From Lobulomyces angularis (Eukaryota > Chytridiomycota > Chytridiomycetes > Lobulomycetales > Lobulomycetaceae): a DNA stretch of 17,002 nt. Positions within the stretch are counted from its first letter, which is position 1. The number at the start of each line of letters is the position of its first letter. Below are positions 1-8,629 of this stretch, piece by piece. The stretch covers positions 1-17,002 of the forward strand of contig JADHYX010000397.1 in the NCBI GenBank assembly GCA_027604685.1. Reading direction: 5' to 3'. Both the position numbers and the translations under genes were made by a program. A model generated the notes under the pieces. It was not told where the DNA came from and did not search any database. It saw only the letters and a list, made by a program, of their open reading frames with translations.

Positions 1-1
1 G

Positions 2-394
2 TACTTTGATGTTGGTGGTTCAGATTCTGGGAAAAAAGCAGAATATTTTTATCATGCATTTTGTTTGGGGCTATTTGTTCACGCTCGCGACAAGTTATTT
101 AATGTTTCAAGTGAATTACCTGCAGGTACAGGTCGTTTTGATGTTACAATCACACCTCATGTAGATCAGTATTATGCAGCTATCCTGGAATTTAAAGTTG
201 TTAAAGGAGGTGAATCAATTGATGTAAAATCTCAAGAAGCGCTTGATCAAATTGATTTAAAAAGCTATCGAGCAAGTATTCCTCTTCACGTCAATAAGTT
301 AATGGAAATTGGAATTGCCTTTAAGGGTAATTCTTCTCATGTTGTTGTCAGAAAACTTGAAAAAGATGGTAATGATATTTGGAAAATAGTATAA
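2..394 (+). CDS. PD-(D/E)XK nuclease-family protein, C-terminal part (5' end outside window)
   Basis: The frame is open from base 2 to the TAA at 392-394, giving about 130 residues with no intron. It carries the pattern of the PD-(D/E)XK nuclease superfamily domain usually found behind a predicted AAA-ATPase-like domain (DUF1703/PDDEXK_9 type): YHAFCLGLF, then GRFDV with the conserved Asp, then AILEFKVV holding the E-x-K pair, then EALDQI and IGIAFKG. Family members are commonly several hundred residues, so the ATPase-like N-terminus should lie upstream of the window. Asp and E-x-K are present, so the fold's catalytic core looks intact. The family is mostly bacterial but has patchy, often multicopy occurrence in some protists and fungi. 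Its cellular role is not well established. The internal TTG at 65 is not a real start. Confidence 0.85.
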   Translation, partial: YFDVGGSDSGKKAEYFYHAFCLGLFVHARDKLFNVSSELPAGTGRFDVTITPHVDQYYAAILEFKVVKGGESIDVKSQEALDQIDLKSYRASIPLHVNKLMEIGIAFKGNSSHVVVRKLEKDGNDIWKIV

Positions 395-944
395 TGTACT
401 TATTAAATATGATTTATTTATTTGTATTTTTAAATATAAATTCTACTCAATAAGATTAATGCTTTTTTTTTTCAATTTGTAGAGAATGAATGATTCCCAA
501 AAAAGTCTAAAAATAGTAAAGTGGTAATTTAAAATAAATTGTATTTTGTGTCGCAATTTAATGTTGTAAAAGCAAGATATTGAACTTAGTGATTACATTA
601 TTTTAAATTTTACTTAATGAGATTCTCTAAAAGCAATCATAGTAAATTACATTTTCTTTTTAATTTTCCAAATTTACTCAATATTACGAGAGAAGAACTG
701 AAATTCGCTGTTTATTTTTTTTAATATTTGGAGGCATATTGGAGGGGAAAACGGAAATTCTAAAGGTTTATTTTTGTTGGAAAAATTAATTGAAGCTGAG
801 ATTGATCTAAATTGGTAGTTTCTTCGAATTAAAGACATTGGTATTAGATTTAAAAAAAAAAAATTTATTAATTTTATTGTTTGCATGCATAAAAAATTAT
901 AGTGTTTTAAAAAATCTATTTACCTTTGTTTTTAGTTAAATTTT
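395..944. other. AT-rich spacer with a decayed coding remnant (about 669-850, + strand)
   Basis: No intact gene is visible. Around 669-850 on the plus strand, successive short open stretches in different frames read like one protein broken by stops and shifts: LLNITREELKFAVYFF (669-718 region), then EAYWRG, then NSKGLFLLEKLIEAEIDLNW ending at a TAG, then FLRIKDIGI. The composition is protein-like rather than random AT sequence. I cannot name the family. The minus-strand open frame over 674-886 is probably a shadow of it. Confidence 0.3.
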
Positions 945-1124
945 TTGATATTTTAATTTTGCAATCAGTGTGACAATTGTACCAAGGAACAAATTTTCAT
1001 TTTTTGTATATTGATAAGTTTGTGCATTTAATTTACCTATATCGCCATAACCTGCAATAACAGCTGCCACAATTGAAAAATTAAATTGACTGTAGTTACC
1101 TCTAAGATAGACAATTACAAAGCA
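944..1124 (-). pseudogene. Unassigned open exon-like stretch, minus strand
   Basis: On the minus strand an open frame of about 60 codons runs down to a TAA near 944. It includes YLRGNYSQFNFS, IVAAVIAGYGDIGK and NENLFLGTIVTLIAKLK. It has no start codon and stops lie just upstream, so it would have to be an internal or last exon, or a relic. GYGDIGK recalls the NAD-binding loop of adenosylhomocysteinase, but the flanking residues do not continue that alignment, so I do not assign it. Confidence 0.25.
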
Positions 1125-1168
1125 TTATTATTAAAAAATTAGTAAGATATTTTAAAATGTTTAACTAG

Positions 1169-1481
1169 AATTTAATGAGTTAGTGAAAAAACTAAAACAG
1201 AATCAACAAGATATAAATGGCTTAAATAATAAACTTTTTGAAAAAGAAAATAGGTTTTCATCAAATATTTTTTTCTTAATTTCTTAACCAGATAATTTTT
1301 TTTTTTTTATAGTTTACAGTTTCCACGAAGAAGTAAAGAGTTAATTGAAAAAATCAATCAAAAAGATACTGTATTTATAAAAACCCCAATACCAGGTAAC
1401 TTTTCAATCCAAAACTACTAGTTAAAAGAAAATTTTTTTTATTTTTTCAAAATTTTTATTTCATACAGCTTGTCTGAAATA
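1169..1481 (+). pseudogene. Possible three-exon 3' end of an unrecognised coiled-coil gene
   Basis: Three pieces join in one frame through plausible splice sites. The first begins after an AG at 1167-1168, with EFNELVKKLKQNQQDINGLN and then KLFEKEN, up to AG|GTTTTC. The second follows a T-rich TATAG acceptor near 1311, with FPRRSKELIEKINQKDTVF and then IKTPIP, up to CCAG|GTAAC. A short last exon after ATACAG near 1469 gives ACLK and a TAA. The charged, Gln/Asn-rich first piece looks like coiled coil. No upstream exon or start could be placed, so this may be a truncated gene or remnant. I do not recognise the family. Confidence 0.35.
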
Positions 1482-1791
1482 ATTAAAAAATTTTGATATA
1501 GCAATTTCTACAAAAAAAAACTGAATTAGTAGAAAAAAAGATAGCTTTGTAAAAGAATAGATCAGCACTTCAAAAAAAATTAAAATTCGCATTTTAACAA
1601 ATCTTCAATTTTTTTTTTAGCAATAAATACAAAATGTACTATCTACTCTACCATTTTCAGTACAAAAAATATATATATATTTGAAAAAAAAATAAAAAAT
1701 CTCATAAAATAAAATTTAGTTTTTATTATATTTATTGAAAAAAAAAGTATCAAAAAAAAAAAAAAATCATATTGTACTATTGCATTAAACG
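1482..1791. other. AT-rich non-coding stretch
   Basis: Homopolymer A/T runs and short AT repeats (for example TATATATAT near 1670). I see no gene, RNA or repeat family here. Confidence 0.6.
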
Positions 1792-1944
1792 TTAAATTGG
1801 TGTATTAACTGCCGAATTTTTGTGAATACTTCTGCAAAATCCACCTTGAGCAAGCAGTGAACCATATCTTTTGCAGTTGCCATCGTTACTATATATACAA
1901 AGCCAAATATTTTTTCTTTTAAACTTTGATTACCAGTGATTCAT
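1792..1944 (-). CDS. Possible two-exon 35-aa Cys-containing micro-ORF
   Basis: On the minus strand an 11-nt first exon (1944-1934, starting ATG) could join across a 45-nt GT-AG intron (1933-1889, donor GTAATC, acceptor TATATAG) to an exon ending in TAA at 1794-1792. The joined frame encodes 35 residues including the Cys-containing stretch HCNDGNCKRYGSLLAQGGFC. A competing unspliced ATG frame (starting MATAKDMVHCLLK) overlaps it and stops at 1787-1785. Neither resembles a known family to me. The segment stands out as higher complexity than the surrounding AT spacer, so something coding or formerly coding is likely, but the model is tentative. Confidence 0.2.
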
Positions 1945-2087
1945 GAAAATAAAATAAAAATTGAGTACAAACTTTTAATACTTTAATAGTAGAAAAAAAA
2001 AGTAAAACACAAATTTCAATATTATATGACAAAAAATTTATATATTACAATCAAAAAAAAAAAATTCTTAAAAATTTGATGCATATA

Positions 2088-3090
2088 TCACCACCAATAG
2101 AATCTTAAATATAAAACAAGTAAGACAAGGGATACTACGATTGCCGGTGGTCCATATTTTTGATAGAGAGCCTGTAAATTTAAATCTTTCGCTTGCTTAT
2201 TGTACTTTCTGGAATTTTCTTTTAGGATTTCAGATTTATCAGCCATATCTAAAAGAAAATTTAACACTATCATTATAAAATAGTTTTACTCACAATCCAA
2301 CGTTTCTCCTCTCACTAAAGCATCTCTAATATTCTATTATGCAACTAATTAAAAAAAAATTTTTTAAACAAATTGCTGATAATACCATTGTCATAATTCC
2401 CGTTACATCTCTCAAATCTTCATGTAATTTATTTAAATTTTTTGTCGTTCTAGTGTCCTTGTATTGTTTTTTTGTTTTTTGAATAAAGGTATCTGCATAC
2501 AGTTAATTAAGTTAATTCAAAAACAGCTTTGCTTGTTACCAAATTTTACAAAAGCATATGGTCTAGCAACTGAGCCTACCTCGGAACCATATTTTTCATT
2601 AAACTCTTTTTGCAATTCTTCAAGAAACTGAAATGCTAACTAAAAAGATTAAAAAAAATAAAACAAAAATAAAAAAGTTGAAATTTGTTTTTAAATCGTT
2701 AATCAAACCTTTTTGGGATATTGTTTATCACAAATAGCTAAAAAGCATACACCATATTCTATATAGTAACTAAATTTTTTTAAAAAATTTTTCTGTAATT
2801 TAGTCAACTCCTCTTTATTTTACTTACTGAAAAATAAAATTTCCTGTATCAATTGAACATCTTTGATCTACTGAATTATTTAATTTTTTATAAAGTTGTC
2901 TTAATAAATTTTTTGGTTCTGCAAGCTCTTTTCCGTTGGAGTGCTTTTAAACATGTTAATAAAACAATATTTAATGAGATGTAAAAACATTGTTACGTTA
3001 TTTTAAAGATATCAATACCTCTTCATCATCCATAGAAGCAGCTAAAGGAAGTCCATCTGCTACTCGCACAATTTGGGTTGATAAAACCAT
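2088..3090 (-). CDS. SEC22: SEC22-type vesicle-trafficking R-SNARE
   Basis: Seven exons join in frame: 3090-3019, 2943-2828, 2769-2709, 2639-2540, 2492-2386, 2333-2294, 2248-2088, giving 218 aa (human SEC22B is 215). The N-terminus MVLSTQIVRVADGLPLAASM is the family signature that opens the longin domain. GVCFLAIC and RPYAFVKFDTFIQKTKK follow in the expected order. The R-SNARE motif contains VRGETLD, with Arg160 as the zero-layer residue, and a C-terminal membrane anchor of about 17 residues ends RFYWW. Sec22 acts in ER-Golgi transport, pairing with Q-SNAREs on ER/Golgi membranes. The six introns are 45-75 nt. Two prolines directly before the anchor and the terminal WW are slightly unusual. 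The gene is complete and looks functional. Confidence 0.97.
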
Positions 3091-3320
3091 TTTTTGTAAT
3101 TTTATTAAACATTGGTGTAACAAAGAGTCCATGTAAAAAGTGACTTGTTGGCATATTTGTTGAAAAGAAATTTATTGCTCTAAAAGAAAAGTTAATTGCT
3201 CTGAAAACGAAATAAATTTATAATATCCTAATAAGACTTCCAAACTTACAGAAATATTTTATAAATTAAAAGCATGATTTTTTGCAAAAATAAACATCAT
3301 CTTAATTTCCAGAAAAAATT

Positions 3321-3391
3321 TCCCCATCCGGGAATTGAACCCGGGTCTTGTCGGTGAAAGCGACATATCCTAACCACTGGACTAATGAGGA
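3321..3391 (-). tRNA. tRNA-Glu (anticodon UUC)
   Basis: The minus strand folds into a full cloverleaf. The acceptor stem is TCCTCAT/ATGGGGA, with one U-G pair. The D arm is GTCC/GGAT, the anticodon stem TGTCG/CGACA, and the loop CTTTCAC gives anticodon UUC at 3358-3356. The T arm is CCGGG/CCCGG around TTCAATT. There is no intron and CCA is not encoded. A run of six T follows on the transcribed strand (3318-3313), a Pol III terminator. It lies between SEC22 and the RING gene. Confidence 0.96.
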
Positions 3392-3616
3392 TTTTGAAAA
3401 ATCTAATTTTTATTGCATATGTTATATCATTTAATTGTGAAAATTCTTGCTGCTTTGAAAAACCCTTGTCAAATTATTTTGAGTGAAAGAAAATTAAAAG
3501 GTGATTTGAATTATATTTTTAGTAAAAAAATTTGTTAATTTTTTTTTATACAAATTCTAAGTTTTTTATTTTTTTTAATTTTTAGTTCTTAAAAATTCAA
3601 ATTTTGAATTTTTTAG

Positions 3617-5309
3617 ATGTTACAAAAAGAACATCATGTAAAGATAGGCAAAAAAGTGAAAAAAGGAAGTGAATTGCTCACTGAAATATTTAATACTAGT
3701 TCTAGTAAGCATGTCAATAGCACGCCATTGAGTAGCAAGTTTTCTGAAATAAATTTAAATGAAGTGGGTACATCAAAAAGTCCACTGATTAATACAAAAA
3801 AACACAATAACAAGAAAGTTTCAAATTGCTTTGATAATAGCAATTATTACGCAGAAGTTTCAAATGCTGAGTTTTTTGGAGAATACGAGGATTTATTTAT
3901 TACCGACGAAAATTTGGTAAGAATACAAACTTTTTAACTAATTTGCCAAAAAAATTCATTTACGTCTTTCTAGAAAGTATCTCAAGAAAAACTTGAGGAA
4001 GAAAAAAGTAAGGTAAGTTTTTAATATTTTTTATTTTTTTTATATGCAACTTAACAAGGAAACTGTACTAAAAGAAATGGTACATGGACTTAAAAAGTTT
4101 GAAATTAAATTGACTGATTTCGAAGCGCTATTTAGTATGATGCACTTGGAAAGTAAATATACGTTTTCCAACGTTTCCATTTGCTATAATTTTGTATGTT
4201 GTTGAAAAAAGTTACATTTAATGTTAATAAAAATGAGAGCAGATAGTTTTAGGTACAAATGCGAAAGTTATGATTTATAAGGCATTTTTACTAATTGAAG
4301 CAAACCTATTGAATAGCTTTAAAGCTACCTATTTCAAATTTAATTTTGACCGTATAAGTGATATCAGATTAAAAATTATAGATGAAAATGAATTCTTATG
4401 TTTAATTTGTTTGAATGATAACGAGTTTTTTCAGTTTCAATTAAAAGATGGTATTTTATTTTCTTGAAATTCGTAAATTCCCATTTTTTATTAAAGTTTC
4501 AACAGCAAAACTTTTTTGCGAGACGTTGCAAAAGCAACATAGTGCTTACAACAAAGAATATTCTAACGAAAGGAATATCAGATTATTTCCTCCAAATGAT
4601 AATGATGATGTTGCTACGAAAATATCGTAATTCAATTGTTGATCCAAACCTTTTAATTTATTTTATTTTTTTCTTTTTTAAAATCCAACATCTAAAAAAA
4701 ATTAATGTTAGCGACTCTGAAAATCAATTAAGCCTTATAGAAAAGTTAAATGTGCGAAGGAAAGAAGTAGAGTACGATTCAAAAGATTTTTTTTTATTTT
4801 TTTGAAATTACATTGCCTTTTAGAAAAAAAAAGGAGGCTTCCTTACGGAAACTGAACGAAATAATAGACCTAGCGAGAAAAAATTATGAAGACGAAATAC
4901 TTTGTTACGAAGCAGAACTCAAAAAATTTCAGTTACAGGTGGTAATAAAAAATTGCAAGAATCTCTTTACCACTAATTTTTTTTTCTTTCATAAAATAAA
5001 GTTAACCAACATTGAAACGCAGCAGATTTCAAGTGATGTTATTAAAAATAGTAACATTTTAGAGTTGAAAATGGAGTGTCAGATATGCTTTGATAATAAT
5101 GAAACTAAAGGTAAAGTGCAATGGATAAGACAAAAAAAAAAAGGAAAAATCGCTAATCCTTTTTTTTTTTAGAATTCCAACCGTGTCTTCATAAAGTTTG
5201 CAATACTTGTTTTGAAAAATTATATGTAGCATCAGAAGAAAAGAATGATATATCCAAAATGTATTGCCCCTGGGATAGAATAGAAGTTACTTTGATTAAA
5301 AATATTTAG
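3617..5309 (+). CDS. RING-finger protein with coiled coil, probable E3 ubiquitin ligase
   Basis: Nine exons join in frame: 3617-3916, 3974-4012, 4059-4152, 4253-4450, 4497-4626, 4712-4771, 4824-4938, 5002-5110, 5173-5309, giving about 393 aa. The exon 7 end could instead be 4941. Residues 1-100 are polar and low complexity. About 145-235 alternates beta-like hydrophobic stretches and ends in a helix (VSTAKLFCETLQKQHSAY), resembling a PH-like fold; that is inference. About 255-312 is charged coiled coil. The C-terminus is a RING: C338, C341, C353, H355, C358, C361, C380 and D383 in CPWDR. Asp in the eighth metal position is seen in some TRAF/LNX/RNF41-type RINGs. Substrate and partners are unknown. 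The start is the ATG after a T-rich TTTTTTAG, so an upstream exon is possible. It is convergent with APC4, 72 bp apart. Confidence 0.85.
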
Positions 5310-5381
5310 AGAAGTTGGTATATTTCGCTGAAAAATTACAAATACAAATAAAAAAAAAATTCTAAGAAGAATCTCATATAA

Positions 5382-8300
5382 TTACATATCCATACTATTA
5401 ACTTCGTACCTTGTATGACTGTCCAGTATCTCTTCTTCATTATTGTCTTCATCATTGTTACTTTCATTATCTTGATCAAAATCCAAGATTATTACTCTAT
5501 GCTCACTGACAACACTAATTATAAATTTTTTTCTATTGCAGCTTAGCCTTAACTTAAAATTATATTTCTCTTTGTCACTATTGCTTCTATCAATTATTTC
5601 ATCAGTTTCAAAGATGTCATTGGGAACTTTAAATAGTTGACTTTCTTGAAATTCAAATGAATTATCAAATTCACTGAGGCCATTCACAAAAATTGTTAAA
5701 TAGAAATTTTCATTTTCCTTTTCGCCGTGATCAAAAGATTTGTAAGATAACTTTAGGTAATTAACAAAAGCTACATATAAACCTAAAGAATAAATTGAAG
5801 TTGTTAAGATGCCAAAAAAAATTTAATTCTATATATATTACTTGAGTTAATATTATCATAAAAAAGTATAACAATATCGTCGCCAAAAAATTTAAAGTCA
5901 ACAACGTTGAAAATTGGAAATCTTTCATATTGAAACTTTAAAATTGCTATTTCAATCTTTTCTGTATCTTGCGTATGTGTTTTGATAACTAAAACTAAGA
6001 AAATTATTAATCAAAAAAAATGAAACTTTATATATAAAAAAAAAGTTGTAAATATTACTTTGATTTCTCATCTCCAAATTTTCATGATTTGGAATTGGTA
6101 TACTAATAGCGATATACTTAAAATAAAAAACGTAGAAAAAAAAATTATTAAGGTTTAAAATGGATTATTTTGTATCAAATACTTTAATATTTTCAAGAAA
6201 GGTGATGTAAACAATTACTCCAAACCCAACTTTATCATTAATAAAATCGAAGCAGTGAGATAGAAATTTTTCCAAAAAAAAACTTAATCTGTGGTTGCTT
6301 ATAGCTGCACTTTGTTTCCCTTTGAGAATGATACCAGTTTCTAAGGAATGCTTTTCCAATAAATCTACAGTATCGCAGTCATTTAAAATGGGTGTAAGGC
6401 TTTTAAATATTAAACAATCTACAAAACACTTTCCACTGCTTTCAAAAAATAAATTAACTTTGGATCTTAAATTAATCAAACAGTTGGAAATTGACTCAGA
6501 CTCCACTTTAATTTTTTGCGAATTACTATCAAAGTTCACATTGATTTCTACAAGATGTTCTTTTTTACTACTAAATTCAAAAAATTTTTTTAGTTGTGTC
6601 TCAACTAAACAGTCGGTTCTTAAAAATTCAACGACAAACTCATGCTGATTATCATTTTCATTTGCTGTATGTTCCGCACCAGAAAGCAGAACAACCGCTA
6701 AGAAACAAAAAAGGAATTTTACCCTAAAATAAATACACTAATTAACCTCATATATATACCTTTTATCAACCATGCACTAAATTCGGAAAATTTTTTAATT
6801 TCCTCATTCAAGTACAATAATAAACATTCAATTAAAATCATTAATGTTTCCACTTGTGTCATGCACTCAAAAATTAACTTTATGTCAAAATCCAAAGTGG
6901 TGGACTTTTTGTACCTTTAAAAAATGAAGTTAGAAAATGAAAAAATATTGTAACCATTCTCCCAGAGCCGCCAATTCACGTAATTGTAAGTATAACCTTA
7001 AAGCACCTGGTTGAAGATACGTTAAAATAGACTTTCTTAGAGTTGTGTAAGATGTCTGAATCGATTTTTCCCAGCGTAACAGTGTCTTTAACAAAATTGG
7101 TTAAATACAACAAATATTAGAAAACTGGTTACAGATTCTCCTAATTCATTAACAAGAAAAGAAAGAAATTGCTGACTGGGAAATCCAGTCAGGTACAAAC
7201 TCAGATATTCAAACATAGGATAACCCACACCTAAAAAAGAAATTGGCATAGTATCGGTAAAAAAATAATTACCTCCACATTCTTCCCATCTGGATTTATT
7301 TAAATTAAAAAACTTTTCATTAATTGTAAAGGAATTTAGAAATTCTTTTTTGCAAATTTCAAATCCTTCTTCCAAGTAGAGAAGATCTAAGTTTAGTTCA
7401 AAACTTTTTACCGAAAACATTTTCAGTTCATTTTTATATCGTAATAAATTTTTTAAGTCAAACTCAGTTGATAACAGTTGAAATAAATATTCATTTTTTG
7501 AAGCATCATCAGGTGGCTTTTTTATCGTCAAGAACGACAAAGTCTTCAATGTGCTTGTGATGGAAGACTGCACTATCCTAAAGCGCTGAATTTTTTATTT
7601 GTAATTGAAATTTGAAATTGCCAAAAACATCATACCGATGGATCTAAAGATAGTCCGTGTATAGGAATGGAACCAAGAAAAAAAATTCCATAGAGACTGA
7701 TTCAAAAATAAGTAAAATAAGTCGTACTGAAAAATAAATGGATAGTTAAATTATTACCTAAAAGTTAGATTTCCCAAAGAATCACAAATAAGAAGAATAT
7801 TAATAGTCTTAGAGCTTTCTTCTATTGTATTCAGCGAATCACTAATTCCAACTTTACTACTCAAAAAAAAAAAATAAAACATGATAAAAACAAAAAAATA
7901 ATTATGATATTAAACGGCTTTACAATTCTGATGAATTGGGAAGGGGGCTAGGCGTGGGTAATTTTGATTTGATACTCTTAGCATGTTTCTTGTTGAAAAG
8001 TAAAATGGTGTCGATGAATTTAAAGTGAAAGTGCCAAAATAATTAAAAAAAAACCTCAAAAACGGAATAATCAAGGACTTGATTTATATTACTGGATGTA
8101 TTGGAATTGTCTTCTTCTGCCCAAAATAAAAAAGTAATTTGATTCTTTAAGTTAAATGCATTTATTATCTCAGAGGTTTCCAGTGACACAATATTAACAT
8201 TCCCATTGATAAATCCAACAGATATAGAGTTCCCATCAGGCTTAAAGGCTACAGCTGTTATTTTATAATCAAATTTATTTTCCCAAACTTTTTTAATATC

Positions 8301-8453
8301 TTTTTCATCAAAATCCAACCTGCTCAATATAAGATTGGTATCTAATTGAATTATTGCAAATAAATCCTTGGTTGGGCAATAGGAAACCAATTCGATCTTT
8401 GTTGCAAAATGTTTTTCTAATCCAACCTTACATTCTGGATTCGAAAAATCCAT
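5382..8453 (-). CDS. APC4: Anaphase-promoting complex subunit 4 (APC4)
   Basis: Twelve exons join in frame: 8453-8055, 7988-7924, 7859-7758, 7696-7636, 7585-7273, 7230-7133, 7085-6955, 6914-6760, 6697-6219, 6116-6059, 5994-5842, 5782-5382. The product is 804 aa against 808 in human. The WD40 N-terminus has FKPDGNSISVGFINGNV and LPTPSPLPN. The central helical APC4 domain has LLRWEKSIQTSYTTLRKSI and LRELAALGEWYKK. The late region has ISIPIPNHEN and FKFFGDDIVILFYDN, and the C-terminus is acidic (Asp/Glu/Asn). APC4 is a scaffold subunit of the APC/C platform, which ubiquitinates cyclins and securin. Intron 1 uses an AACAAG acceptor and is the least certain junction. Introns are 40-102 nt. A candidate 5'-UTR intron lies at 8573-8512. 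The gene is complete, with no internal stops. Confidence 0.93.
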
Positions 8454-8629
8454 TGTTTTTCAAGTAAAACCCTCTTCGTTAAAAATATTAGTGCTTGGCC
8501 ATTATCTGCAACTAAATACATAAAAATAATCATTAATAAAAAAAAATTGGAAATTAAAAATCAAAAATATTACCATTGTAGAACTTCATAAACCAGTTGT
8601 AAATTTTGCTATAAATAAAAAGTTAAAAA

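Noticed and set aside
944..1124. Adenosylhomocysteinase fragment because of GYGDIGK
   Set aside because: Only the seven-residue loop matches; upstream and downstream residues do not follow the family.
3634..3843. Minus-strand hydrophobic open frame
   Set aside because: Shadow of exon 1 of the RING gene, which continues through eight further in-frame exons.
6295..6648. Plus-strand open frame of 117 codons
   Set aside because: Antisense shadow of the large APC4 exon 9.
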